A stretch of 64,000 nucleotides of DNA from an uncultured Verrucomicrobia subdivision 3 bacterium (GTDB lineage Bacteria; Verrucomicrobiota; Verrucomicrobiia; Limisphaerales; UBA11358). The DNA is taken from contig CAIPKV010000084.1 of assembly GCA_903865745.1 (NCBI GenBank), positions 48,078 to 112,077 on the forward strand. The letters are read 5' to 3'. Both the position numbers and the translations under genes were made by a program. Below the pieces are notes generated by a model. It was not told where the DNA came from. It searched no databases and worked only from the letters and a program-made list of their open reading frames with translations. Below, in pieces: positions 1 to 8,861 of this stretch. Each line of letters starts with the position of its first letter. Positions within the stretch are counted from its first letter, which is position 1.

Positions 1-1
1 G

Positions 2-1381
2 CCGCATCCGGAACGAAAAAGCGAGCTCGCGCAGATTACTTTTCTTGACACACCCGGTCACGCGGCGTTCAGCTCGATGCGCGCCCGCGGTGCGAACGTA
101 ACGGACATCGTCGTGCTTGTGGTTGCGGCCAATGATGGGGTTATGCCGCAGACTTTGGAGGCCCTCGCCCACGCGAAGGCGGCGAAAGTTCCTATTTTGG
201 TGGCTGTTAACAAAATTGACCACCCGAACGCCAATGCGATGAAGGTGCGCCAGCAGTTACAGGAAAAAGGCCTGGTGCCCGACGACTGGGGTGGCGACAC
301 AATTTTCGTCGAATGTTCTGCCATGACGAAACAGGGTGTGGACAAGCTGCTCGAAATGATTTTGCTCCAGGCCGATTTGCTGGAATTGAAAGCGAATCCG
401 AACCGTAACTCGAAGGGCAATGTTATCGAGTCAGGTGTTTCGCCTGGTGGACCGACCGCAACGGTGCTGGTGCGCAAAGGCACGTTGCACCTTGGCGACG
501 TCGTAATTTGCGGCGAGTTTTATGGCAAGGTGCGTGCGCTCATCAATGAGGAGGGCCAGCGCTTGAAAGAGGCCGGCCCGTCCGTGGCCGTGAGCGTGCT
601 CGGTTTGAATGGTGTGCCGGAAGCGGGCTGGGAATTCAGCTCTGTAGACGATGAGAAAGCCGCGCGTGCGCTTGCCGAGGAGCGGGCGCAGGAGGCCAAG
701 AGCCAGGATCTGGAAAATCGCTCGAAGGTCACGTTGGAAAACCTCTTTGCGTCGCTCGAAGCGGCGGCGAGCAAAGTGTTGCGAGTTGTGGTCAAGGCGG
801 ACACACAAGGTTCCGTTGAGGCGATTGTCGAGGCTCTCAAGAAAATTGAGTCAGACAAAGTTTCGATGGAAGTGTTGCACAGCGATGTCGGCACGATTAC
901 GGAAAACGACGTGGCCCTAGCGTCCGCATCCAAGGCGGTCATCCTTGGTTTCCATACGCGGCTCGATAGTACTGCTGCAGAGAAGGCAAAACATGCCGGC
1001 GTGCAAATTAAGCTTTACGCGATCATCTACGAATTGATCGATCAGGTGAAGGATTCCATGGCCGGCCTGCTCGATCCCGATCTCAAGGACACCGTCGTTG
1101 GGTCCGCTGAAGTCCGTCAAATCTTTGAGTTGTCGAAAGGTATTCCAGTTGCGGGTTGTATGGTCACGAGCGGTCGAATCGTGCGCGGCAAGGTGCGCGT
1201 GCGCCGCAAGAAGGAAATCATTTATGAGGGCGTCACGCAGTCGCTACGCCGGTTTCAGGATGAGGCTAATGAGGTGCGCGCTGGCATGGAATGCGGCATC
1301 CGCATCGAAGGCTTTGGCGATTTTGAGGTTGGCGATGCCATTGAGTGTTACGCCGTCGAAAAGATCGCGGCGAAGCTGTAA
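2..1381 (+). CDS. infB: Translation initiation factor IF-2, C-terminal part (5' end outside window)
   Basis: GTPase that brings initiator fMet-tRNA to the 30S subunit. The open frame runs in from the window edge; about 459 residues are visible. The G3 box DTPGH is at fragment residues 16-20 and the G4 box NKID near residues 70-73, followed by a CSA G5-like motif. Domain II, the IF2 core domain and the C-terminal fMet-tRNA-binding barrel follow. The N-terminal domains and the P-loop lie upstream. The order infB-rbfA-DHH-truB-ribF is the common bacterial translation cluster (usually nusA-infB-rbfA-truB), so nusA is expected just outside the window. Confidence 0.97.
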   Translation, partial: PHPERKSELAQITFLDTPGHAAFSSMRARGANVTDIVVLVVAANDGVMPQTLEALAHAKAAKVPILVAVNKIDHPNANAMKVRQQLQEKGLVPDDWGGDTIFVECSAMTKQGVDKLLEMILLQADLLELKANPNRNSKGNVIESGVSPGGPTATVLVRKGTLHLGDVVICGEFYGKVRALINEEGQRLKEAGPSVAVSVLGLNGVPEAGWEFSSVDDEKAARALAEERAQEAKSQDLENRSKVTLENLFASLEAAASKVLRVVVKADTQGSVEAIVEALKKIESDKVSMEVLHSDVGTITENDVALASASKAVILGFHTRLDSTAAEKAKHAGVQIKLYAIIYELIDQVKDSMAGLLDPDLKDTVVGSAEVRQIFELSKGIPVAGCMVTSGRIVRGKVRVRRKKEIIYEGVTQSLRRFQDEANEVRAGMECGIRIEGFGDFEVGDAIECYAVEKIAAKL

Positions 1382-1408
1382 CGTGCCGCCCAGCAACCTT
1401 TAATTGCC

Positions 1409-1789
1409 ATGCCTAATCTTCGACACGAACGCGTGCGCGAACTTTTGAAGCGCGCAATTGGTGAGGCGATCCGCCGCGAATTCCTTGTTAATGACGTGGG
1501 ACTAATCACAGTCAACGACATTGAGGTTGGCGGAGATTTGAAATCTGCCGTGGTCTTCATCACCATTCTGGGTAATCCGACGCAGCAGAAGCACGGCCTG
1601 CAAGTGCTAGAACAAAATCGCATCCGGGTCCAAGGGCTTGTTGCCAAATCCGTCGTGCTGAAGTATATGCCGACACTAAAATTCATTGTGGATGACTCCA
1701 TTGTGCGCGGCAACCGCGTATTGCAAATTTTGGATGAACTGGAAAAAGTCGCGCCTGTGGATAGCGGGCCGACCGAGGAGCCTGCGTGA
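1409..1789 (+). CDS. rbfA: Ribosome-binding factor A
   Basis: Small KH-fold protein needed for late 30S maturation and cold adaptation. At 126 aa it has normal family length. The N-terminal LRHERVRELLKRAI helix and the C-terminal KYMPTLKFIVDDSI strand-turn are typical of RbfA. It starts with ATG 27 bp after infB. Its TGA stop overlaps the GTG start of the next gene, so the two are probably translationally coupled. Confidence 0.96.
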   Translation: MPNLRHERVRELLKRAIGEAIRREFLVNDVGLITVNDIEVGGDLKSAVVFITILGNPTQQKHGLQVLEQNRIRVQGLVAKSVVLKYMPTLKFIVDDSIVRGNRVLQILDELEKVAPVDSGPTEEPA

Positions 1790-2769
1790 AAACCTACCCG
1801 AAAGTCATCGACCGCATCCTTGAGGTCGTCCGTGAAAGCAAAACATTTTGTATTGTCGGACACATGCGGCCAGATGGTGATTGCATCGGCTCGCAGCTCG
1901 GCCTCGCGCTTGCTCTACGCAATGAGGGCAAACGCGTCACGGTATGGAATCAGGATACTATCCCGCTTAAGTATAAATTTCTAACCGGTGACGGGCTAAT
2001 TGAAAAACCACAACGCGGCAAAAAATTCGACTGCGTCATTGCCACCGACTGCGCAAGTTACGAGCGATTGGGTACGACTGGCGAATGCGTTAAGCAACGT
2101 AAAGTCCTGATTAATATTGATCATCATGCGACCAACCCGCGCTACGGAGACGTCAATTGGGTCTCGCCGCGTGAGCCTTCCACTGGTGAACTGATTTACC
2201 GTCTATTAAAAGTTGCGCGCTGGCCGATTACGCCGACGATTGCCGACCTACTGTTCACTGCCATCTCAACAGACACCGGCTCGTTCCAGTATCCAAACAC
2301 TCGCCCAGGAACTTTTCACGCTGGTGCGGAGCTGGTAACGCGCGGTGCGAATCTCGCGAAAATTTGCGACGAAGTTTACCAGTCGTATCCGCTTTCGCGT
2401 GCGAAATTACTCCAGCACGTTTACAGCAAATTTCGTCTGACTGATAGCAACCGCATCGCGTGGCTATGGCTAAAGAAAGTAGATTTCACTCGTACAGGTG
2501 CAGAGAGCGACGACACGGAAGGATTGATAGACCACTTGCGGGCAATTGAACCTGTCATTATTGCCTGCGTGTTTGAGGAAATTGAACCTGAGATGACACG
2601 CATCAGCCTGCGTTCGAAAAGTAACAAGGTGAATGTCAGTGAAATCTGCGGACAATTCGGAGGTGGTGGCCATCCGGCGGCGGCAGGAGCGCGCATTACC
2701 GGTCAGCCGCTATCGGTGCAGCGTAAAATCATAGCCGCCATAAAGTGTGCGCTGAAGGCAGCGAATTAA
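1786..2769 (+). CDS. nrnA: DHH/DHHA1 phosphoesterase, NrnA-like (nanoRNase / pAp phosphatase)
   Basis: Predicted to degrade 2-5 nt RNA and/or dephosphorylate pAp in the cytoplasm. The 327 aa carry the DHH-family motifs in order: HMRPDGDCIGS (about residue 25), ATDCAS, IDHHAT (the DHH itself, about residue 110), and DTGSFQ. The C-terminal DHHA1 signature is GGGGHPAAAG. The GTG start overlaps the rbfA stop by 4 bp. In many bacteria lacking Orn this gene sits between rbfA and truB, as it does here. The exact substrate (nanoRNA, pAp, or c-di-AMP breakdown product) cannot be read from sequence. Confidence 0.92.
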   Translation: MKTYPKVIDRILEVVRESKTFCIVGHMRPDGDCIGSQLGLALALRNEGKRVTVWNQDTIPLKYKFLTGDGLIEKPQRGKKFDCVIATDCASYERLGTTGECVKQRKVLINIDHHATNPRYGDVNWVSPREPSTGELIYRLLKVARWPITPTIADLLFTAISTDTGSFQYPNTRPGTFHAGAELVTRGANLAKICDEVYQSYPLSRAKLLQHVYSKFRLTDSNRIAWLWLKKVDFTRTGAESDDTEGLIDHLRAIEPVIIACVFEEIEPEMTRISLRSKSNKVNVSEICGQFGGGGHPAAAGARITGQPLSVQRKIIAAIKCALKAAN

Positions 2770-2779
2770 TTTCGTTTCC

Positions 2780-3496
2780 ATGCAAGACTTATCCGCACTC
2801 GACGGCGCGATTCTCGTCGATAAGCCAGCTGGCCCAACCTCGCACGATGTTGTGGACGCCATCCGCCGCAAGTTTGGGATTAAGAAAGTCGGCCATTGCG
2901 GTACGCTTGATCCAAACGCGACCGGGCTTTTAATTATCGTTCTTGGTCGTGGCACAAAGTTGTCTGAGCGGCTCATGGGAGACGACAAAGTTTATGAAGG
3001 CACGATTAAATTTGGTGAGACGACGGACAGCTACGATTGTGACGGTGAAATTACCGCTTCGTTGCCGGTGCCGTCGCTGTCGCTAGACTTTTTGAACGAA
3101 GAGGCAGCAAAATTTATCGGCGATCAGATGCAGCTGCCACCGATGGTTTCGGCGATTAAAAAAAATGGCGTGCCGCTCTACAAACTGGCGCGCAAAGGCA
3201 TTCAGGTACAACGGGAGGAGCGGTTAGTCCACATCTATAATTTCCGTTTTACAGCCTACGTTGAACCGCTCGGGCAGTTTCGCGTAGCCTGTACGAAGGG
3301 TACTTATATCCGTAGCATTGCACATGACCTTGGTCAGAAACTCGGCTGCGGTGCGCACCTGACAACCTTGCGGCGTAGCGCCTCGGGAAAATTTGACGTG
3401 AAGGACGCGCTTTCACTGGATACGATTTTACAACTATCATTGGCGAAACTAGAGAAACGAGTCATGCCGTTTCTGAAGCTCGTCGCCAATGCTTGA
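2780..3496 (+). CDS. truB: tRNA pseudouridine(55) synthase TruB
   Basis: Makes pseudouridine 55 in the T loop of tRNAs. The catalytic Asp44 lies in GHCGTLDPNATG, with KPAGPTSHDVV before it. The KGTYIRSIAHDLG motif is also present. At 238 aa it is shorter than the roughly 310 aa E. coli enzyme: it ends soon after the catalytic domain and lacks a recognisable C-terminal PUA domain. It lies 10 bp after the DHH gene and 3 bp before ribF, so it is part of the same operon. Confidence 0.96.
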   Translation: MQDLSALDGAILVDKPAGPTSHDVVDAIRRKFGIKKVGHCGTLDPNATGLLIIVLGRGTKLSERLMGDDKVYEGTIKFGETTDSYDCDGEITASLPVPSLSLDFLNEEAAKFIGDQMQLPPMVSAIKKNGVPLYKLARKGIQVQREERLVHIYNFRFTAYVEPLGQFRVACTKGTYIRSIAHDLGQKLGCGAHLTTLRRSASGKFDVKDALSLDTILQLSLAKLEKRVMPFLKLVANA

Positions 3497-3499
3497 CGC

Positions 3500-4420
3500 A
3501 TGAAAATCATCCGCGCGGCAAAAGACCTTGGCAATGGCAGCCGCAAGGTTTGTCTGGCAATCGGTGTTTTTGATGGTGTGCATCTCGGCCACCAGCAAAT
3601 TATCCGGCAGACTGTGGCTGACGCACAAAGCCATGATGCCTTGGCGTTGATTGTGACGTTTGACAAACATCCAAATGCCGTCGTTGCACCGGAGCACCTG
3701 CCGCTACAGATTTTTTCGCGGTCGCAAAAAATTAGCGCAGTTGAAGCAATTGGCGCGGACGCATTGCTGGAAATTCCATTCAACCAGGAATTCAGCGAAA
3801 AATCCGGCGAAAAATTCATTCGCGAGCTATTGCGCGACCTAGGGAGCATCCAGAGCATTTGCGTGGGTTCTGATTTTGTTTTTGGCCACAAGCGGACCGG
3901 CAATGTAGAGTTGCTTAAAAAACTGGGTGCGGAACTGTTATTTCAAGTCCACGGTATTGCCGCTCTGGCATTAGATGGCCGGGTGGTGAGTAGTACTTAC
4001 ATTCGTAAGCTGGTTCGCTCGGGCAGTTTTGACGCAGCAAGCCAGATGCTAGGCCGGCCTTACGCAATTTGTGGATGCGTGGTCGAAGGCGACAAATTAG
4101 GCCGGCAACTTGGCTTTCCAACCGCCAATTTGGATACGGTTAATCTAGCACTACCGCCCAAAGGTGTTTATGCGGCTAAGACAAGGTTTCAAAACCGGTC
4201 TTATCATGTTGCGCTAAATATCGGTGTGCGCCCGACCATTGCGAAAAGTCCGCAGTTACGAGTGGAGGCGCATCTGCTTAATTTCAGGGGAGATCTTTAC
4301 GGGGCCGAGCTGGAAGTGGAAATCATCGCAAAGTTACGCGATGAAAGGCATTTTGAATCGCCGGCGGAACTGCGGGAGCAGATTGGTCGTGATGTGGCAG
4401 CGGTGCGGGCGGCAGTATGA
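3500..4420 (+). CDS. ribF: Bifunctional riboflavin kinase / FAD synthetase
   Basis: Converts riboflavin to FMN and then FAD. The N-terminal FMN adenylyltransferase domain has the nucleotidyltransferase motif GVFDGVHLGH (residues 23-32). The C-terminal riboflavin kinase domain has GRQLGFPTANL (about residue 200) and the GVRPT motif. The 306 aa is full length. The gene follows truB by 3 bp and is the last of the operon. A hairpin without a T tract lies about 28 bp downstream. Confidence 0.96.
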   Translation: MKIIRAAKDLGNGSRKVCLAIGVFDGVHLGHQQIIRQTVADAQSHDALALIVTFDKHPNAVVAPEHLPLQIFSRSQKISAVEAIGADALLEIPFNQEFSEKSGEKFIRELLRDLGSIQSICVGSDFVFGHKRTGNVELLKKLGAELLFQVHGIAALALDGRVVSSTYIRKLVRSGSFDAASQMLGRPYAICGCVVEGDKLGRQLGFPTANLDTVNLALPPKGVYAAKTRFQNRSYHVALNIGVRPTIAKSPQLRVEAHLLNFRGDLYGAELEVEIIAKLRDERHFESPAELREQIGRDVAAVRAAV

Positions 4421-4447
4421 ATAAATTTTATGGAGTTTGATTCAAAC

Positions 4448-4470
4448 GGTCTATCGAGGACAGATAGACC
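4448..4470 (+). other. Hairpin after ribF (possible transcript 3' end)
   Basis: The 8-bp perfect inverted repeat GGTCTATC/GATAGACC has a 7-nt loop. It begins 27 bp after the ribF stop and about 180 bp before rpoD. No T run follows (it is followed by AAAACG), so intrinsic termination is uncertain. It could be an RNA-stability element. I see no other clear element between 4471 and 4650. Confidence 0.45.
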
Positions 4471-4650
4471 AAAACGCAAGATTTTCCTTGTAATTTCAAG
4501 CAAATAAGCTAGGATTGACCTGCGTCAGTCTTCTGGTGTTCGCAGTTCCAGCTTCACAGCCAAGAACGCGGGTGTTTCGTCAGAAGCCGTGTTTTTTACG
4601 GTCAATGGCAATATTTCTGAACCGGCGCGGTATTTTTCGGTCTGATTTTT

Positions 4651-6513
4651 ATGTCGAAACGCAAAGTTAAGTTATCCAAGTCCGCCCGCGCCAGTTTGCC
4701 CAAGGCTTTAAAAGCCAAAACTTCTCCCATTCGGAGGAGATTTGTCATTTCAAGCAAGGCAATTAAGCCGGAAGCGGCCAAGCCTACACCAGCCGCCATC
4801 AAAGTTGCTACGGTTAAACCCTCGGCCAGCAATCCGCCACCGCCACCGCTGACTGGCAGTGCCATGACTTCTGTGGACTTGACTGAGACGGTGAAAACCT
4901 TACTGCACCTATCCCAAGAGCATGGCTACATTACCTATGACGACATAAACGATATTCTCCCCGACAATCTGAGCCCGGAAGACCTTGATACGTTATTGAC
5001 TAAGCTTCGCAGTCTCGACGTGGAAATCGTGATGGATCAAGCTGAAGCCGAACGTTCCGAACGTACTAAGGGCCCCGAGCAAGCGCAATCGGAAGAGGCC
5101 GATGACGATTCACGGTTAGAAATTTTAGACGACCCGGTGCGCATGTATATGAATCAAATGGGCAAGGTTCCCTTGCTCACGCGTGAACAGGAAGTTGAGA
5201 TTTGCAAAAAAATTGAAGAGGCAGAAGTGGAAATGAAACGCATCGTTTATAGCCTCGGTTTCACAGCGAAGGAGCATATTGCCATTGCTGAAAAAATATT
5301 GTCAGACCCTCCAAAAGAGCGGTTTGACCGAGTCATTGTTGATAAAAAAATTGCCAATCGTGAGGGTCACCTAAAGGATTTACGCAAGATTATCAAGAAG
5401 GTTCACGCGCTTGATGTAAGCGTGGATGCGAAGTATTTTGCTTGGCAAAAAGCGCAGCAGAAGGGTCGCAAGGAAAAGATGGAAAAGGAGCTAAAGAAAT
5501 TGGGTGCCAAGTTGCAAGAGACCTTTTTAAAATTTTACTACAAACAAAAGGTGGTCGAGGAGATGATTGTTGTTGCTGGCAACATTTATGAAAAGTTTCA
5601 GGCGAGTGTGCGCAATTTGGCGGAATTGGAAACTCACCGTAATACATCGGAAAAGCGCGCCGCTGTTGAAGCTGAACTGCAAAAAATCACTACGCTTGAA
5701 CAATTTGTCAGGCTGCCACGCGAAGAATTTTACGCAGCATTCAAGGCATTGAAAGCGGCAGCGGATCGTGGACTCAAAGCCAAGACCCACATGGCCGAAG
5801 CGAATTTGCGTCTTGTTGTTTCAGTTGCAAAAAAATATACGAATCGCGGGCAATCTTTCCTCGACTTGATTCAGGAAGGTAATATTGGCCTGATGAAGGG
5901 CGTTGAAAAATTTGAGTATCGTCGCGGCTATAAATTTTCCACTTATGCTATTTGGTGGATCCGTCAGGCCATCACGCGCAGCATCGCAGATCAGGCACGC
6001 ACGATTCGTATCCCGGTGCACATGATTGAGATCATGAATAAGCTTTGGCGTGCTCAAAAACAGCTTACACAGGAGCTAGGCCGTGAACCCACGCCGGAAG
6101 AACTCGCCGACGAAATGCACATGCCTGTATCGCGCATTCATGCGCTGCTAAAAATGGCACAGCAACCAGTTTCGCTACACGCACCTGTTGGCGATGACGG
6201 TGATGTAAGTGTGGGAGATTTCATTGAGGACAAATCTGCTGAAAATCCGTCGGATGTGACTAGCTATAGTTTGCTTCGAGAAAAATTGAGCGATGTGCTC
6301 ACGACCCTGACAGAGCGTGAACGGAAAATTCTCGAAATGCGTTTTGGTCTTGCGGACGGTTACGAACGGACTTTAGAAGAAATCGGTAAGATGTATAACG
6401 TGACTCGCGAACGGATCCGCCAAATTGAGGCAAAAGCTTTGCGTAAGTTGCGTCACCCGACGCGTGTGCGTCATTTGCAAGGTTTCCTCGAAGGTGCTGA
6501 AGTCGCTGCCTAG
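4651..6513 (+). CDS. rpoD: RNA polymerase primary sigma factor (RpoD/SigA, sigma-70)
   Basis: Housekeeping sigma factor, 620 aa. Residues 1-70 are a Lys/Ala/Pro-rich extension. Region 1.1 is about 77-130 ([11 protein letters not shown]). Region 1.2 is about 160-190 ([11 protein letters not shown]). A long non-conserved region spans about 190-375. Region 2 starts near 383 ([17 protein letters not shown]) and includes [13 protein letters not shown] for -10 recognition. Region 3 starts near 450. Region 4 (about 545-605) has the helix-turn-helix [19 protein letters not shown] for the -35. It is a single-gene unit with its own terminator. Confidence 0.97.
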   Translation: MSKRKVKLSKSARASLPKALKAKTSPIRRRFVISSKAIKPEAAKPTPAAIKVATVKPSASNPPPPPLTGSAMTSVDLTETVKTLLHLSQEHGYITYDDINDILPDNLSPEDLDTLLTKLRSLDVEIVMDQAEAERSERTKGPEQAQSEEADDDSRLEILDDPVRMYMNQMGKVPLLTREQEVEICKKIEEAEVEMKRIVYSLGFTAKEHIAIAEKILSDPPKERFDRVIVDKKIANREGHLKDLRKIIKKVHALDVSVDAKYFAWQKAQQKGRKEKMEKELKKLGAKLQETFLKFYYKQKVVEEMIVVAGNIYEKFQASVRNLAELETHRNTSEKRAAVEAELQKITTLEQFVRLPREEFYAAFKALKAAADRGLKAKTHMAEANLRLVVSVAKKYTNRGQSFLDLIQEGNIGLMKGVEKFEYRRGYKFSTYAIWWIRQAITRSIADQARTIRIPVHMIEIMNKLWRAQKQLTQELGREPTPEELADEMHMPVSRIHALLKMAQQPVSLHAPVGDDGDVSVGDFIEDKSAENPSDVTSYSLLREKLSDVLTTLTERERKILEMRFGLADGYERTLEEIGKMYNVTRERIRQIEAKALRKLRHPTRVRHLQGFLEGAEVAA

Positions 6514-6528
6514 AAAGGTGAATTTAAA

Positions 6529-6565
6529 AAAACCGTCCGCATTTTTTATTGCGGACGGTTTTTAT
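6529..6565. terminator. Bidirectional intrinsic terminator between rpoD and the KimA-like gene
   Basis: The 8-bp stem CCGTCCGC/GCGGACGG (6533-6540 and 6551-6558) has an A run before it and a T run after it, so it works on both strands. It separates the convergent rpoD (+) and transporter (-) genes. Confidence 0.9.
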
Positions 6566-6567
6566 TT

Positions 6568-8535
6568 TCAAACCTGGATTGGTAATATTAGCATCGCTCG
6601 ACCGTTCTGGTAAAGTCGGCGTTGAAGTTCAAAGACGGTGTGGTTATGCAGCCAACGCGTAATGATACTTTCGTCCTTGAATACGAGTTGGCCAGCGAAG
6701 AACTGCGCCTGCGGAAATTTTTCGGCGATGTCGTCGCATAGCTTAGCTGCCTCCTCTACGATGTCCGTACCAAGTGCGACTTGCGACTCGGCATAAAACC
6801 CGCGTTTGCTCATGTAGTTGATATAGCGGTTAACTTCAGTGCGCGAATGTTCGCGTAAATTTTCCACTTCGGCCGCACCTTTGAAATTACCCGCGTCCAG
6901 CACGCCGACTTGCACGAAGACAAAATTTTGATAGACCTTCGGAAACATCCGCACGACAGCTAGAAGCGTATGCAGGCCCAAACCGTTGAAGCCGTTGACT
7001 AACAGTACGGCGGTGCGAGCATTTAGATCGCAAGGGGGCGGCGTTTTTTCTACCACGATGGCGTCGTCGGCCAGTGCGGCGGCAACTAGCTCGTTTAGAC
7101 GGTGCAATTTTTTCTGTGTTTGGCGGTAATGATGTTTCACCCAAAAAGCCAGGCCGACGAGCGCGCCGGTTACAAGCAGTGTAGCCCAACCCCCTTCATC
7201 AAATTTGACGACGCATAAAGAAATGAGAATACCACTGGTAAGCAGCAGGCCAATGCCGTTGATGATAATTTTGGTTTTCCATTTTGGTTCAAGCGCACGT
7301 TCCAGCCACCAATGTCGCACCATACCCAGTTGTGAAAGACTGAAGGTGATGAATACGTTGATACTGTAGAGTACCACTAGCAGGTTAACAGAAGCGGCTG
7401 TGAAGAAAAGCAACACGAATGCCGCGCCGCCCATGAGCAACACGCCATTTTGGGTGACCAGCCGGTCACTCAAAGTGGCGAAGCGGGTTGGCATCCAGCG
7501 GTCCACCGCCATGTTGGCCAGTACGCGCGGGCCACCGAAAAATCCGGTTTGCGCGGCTATAATTAAAAGTGCGCCTGATGAGGCCATCGCGGCGATGACA
7601 AAACCTTTGGAGGCAAATACCGGCCAAGCAACGGTGATTTTTTCAAAAAGCACGGCGTTTAATGTTTTCCCATTCACCGGTGTGACGTGATACAGCAAAT
7701 ACGCCAGCAGCAGCCCGCCGACGACGAACGACAGCGATGCCGCCATGTACACCATGGTCCGTTTACCAGTCTGAACACGTGGTTCGCGCAGCGTGTTAAG
7801 GCCGTTACTGACGGCCTCGATACCGGTGTAAGTGCCGGCGCCGAGACTGTAGGCACGCAATACCACGGCGATTAGGCCAAGCCAGCCGAGGTCAGCCGCT
7901 CCCGTGTGCACATCGGCCATCATACCGTGGGCGATGGTGGGTAATTCCCGGAAGTGGGCGCAAATCGCCCAGACAATCGCGAACGTGTAACTCAAGACAA
8001 AAACGAAGAATACTGGTACCCAGAGCATCACGGATTCCTTGGCACCGCGCAGGTTCAGCAGCGTCAGAAAAACGACAAGCCCCAGCGAAAACTTCAGTTT
8101 CCACATTTGCCATTCGACTGGCAGCATACTGAAAATGGCGTCTGCGCCACTCGCCACACTTAGGGCAATGGTCAAAATATAATCGCCGATGAGCGCGCAG
8201 CCGGAAATGACGCCGACTGTGGGCGACAACAGTTTGCTGGCGACAAGATAGCCGCCGCCGCCGGTGGGGAATGCTTCAATGATTTGAGTATAGCTGATAC
8301 AGATGATGACGATGGTGAGTACCGTTGCCAGCGCCACGAATAGGCTCAAATAGGTGTGACTACCCAAAGCGAGGAATGCTGCTTCCGGGCCGTAACACGA
8401 GGATGATAAGCCGTCCGCGCCGAGGCCCACCCATGCCAGCAGTGCTACGAGCGACATGTTGTGGAAGATGCGATTGTCAGAAATATTCCGCGCTCGTCCA
8501 ATTACCACGTCTTTCGCTAACCGAAATACATTCAC
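6568..8535 (-). CDS. APC-superfamily transporter, KimA-like potassium importer (c-di-AMP riboswitch controlled)
   Basis: A 655-aa inner-membrane protein. About 12 transmembrane helices span residues 25-465 and a soluble cytoplasmic domain spans about 470-655. The first helix region has GLGADGLSSSCYGPEA, which resembles the SDALSSVAYG motif of KimA/YdaO-type and related APC transporters. EAFPTGGGGYLVA follows. KimA of Bacillus subtilis is a high-affinity K+/H+ symporter whose RNA is controlled by a ydaO riboswitch. The same riboswitch is seen upstream here, which is the strongest argument for K+ rather than amino-acid transport. The start codon is GTG (GTG AAT GTA); the ribosome site is weak. 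Confidence 0.85.
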   Translation of the reverse strand: MNVFRLAKDVVIGRARNISDNRIFHNMSLVALLAWVGLGADGLSSSCYGPEAAFLALGSHTYLSLFVALATVLTIVIICISYTQIIEAFPTGGGGYLVASKLLSPTVGVISGCALIGDYILTIALSVASGADAIFSMLPVEWQMWKLKFSLGLVVFLTLLNLRGAKESVMLWVPVFFVFVLSYTFAIVWAICAHFRELPTIAHGMMADVHTGAADLGWLGLIAVVLRAYSLGAGTYTGIEAVSNGLNTLREPRVQTGKRTMVYMAASLSFVVGGLLLAYLLYHVTPVNGKTLNAVLFEKITVAWPVFASKGFVIAAMASSGALLIIAAQTGFFGGPRVLANMAVDRWMPTRFATLSDRLVTQNGVLLMGGAAFVLLFFTAASVNLLVVLYSINVFITFSLSQLGMVRHWWLERALEPKWKTKIIINGIGLLLTSGILISLCVVKFDEGGWATLLVTGALVGLAFWVKHHYRQTQKKLHRLNELVAAALADDAIVVEKTPPPCDLNARTAVLLVNGFNGLGLHTLLAVVRMFPKVYQNFVFVQVGVLDAGNFKGAAEVENLREHSRTEVNRYINYMSKRGFYAESQVALGTDIVEEAAKLCDDIAEKFPQAQFFAGQLVFKDESIITRWLHNHTVFELQRRLYQNGRAMLILPIQV

Positions 8536-8614
8536 AGAGAACTTTCTTTTCTACGTTTGATTTGGGTGACGTGGAGGCCGCAGACTTTGCGGTTCCAGAG
8601 GATCGCCCTTCCAA

Positions 8615-8766
8615 TTGCCTACGAGATTAGCTGACGGGCTGGGCCTTGAAAGTGGCCTTGAAATCAGTTGCCTGACTTCATGCGCCCCGTCCTCAATCGT
8701 TTGAGGATTTTGGGTCTCCCGCATCCGGCTCCAGGAAGGAAGCCGGATTTCGGCTGCAACGATATG
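8615..8766 (-). ncRNA. Cyclic di-AMP riboswitch (ydaO-yuaA type)
   Basis: Read on the minus strand, the leader holds the class signatures in order: an ATCG-type 5' start (about 8762), a GC-rich stem ending in GCGGGAGACCCA (8719-8730), a GGGGCGCATGAAG segment (8678-8690), and the near-universal 3' block CCGTCAGCTAATCTCGTAGG (8618-8637). In this family c-di-AMP binding usually turns the downstream K+ transporter gene off. Between riboswitch and start codon a hairpin with stem CCGCA/TGCGG (about 8575-8590) could be part of the expression platform. It lacks a T run. Confidence 0.9.
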
Positions 8767-8795
8767 ATTAAATCATAGCCGCCCTAGTTTGTCAA
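8767..8795 (-). promoter_or_regulatory. Sigma-70 promoter of the riboswitch/KimA-like unit
   Basis: On the minus strand TTGACA (8790-8795) is followed by a 17-bp spacer and TTTAAT (8767-8772). The predicted start site (about 8760) falls at the 5' edge of the riboswitch, so the two assignments support each other. Confidence 0.8.
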
Positions 8796-8861
8796 ATTAC
8801 CCACAATCACGCAGAAAACCGTTGCCAAACCGTTGCCGCCCGCGTCTCATTACGTGAAGGC

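Noticed and set aside
4448..4470. Intrinsic terminator after ribF
   Set aside because: Good stem but no T tract, so kept only as a hairpin.
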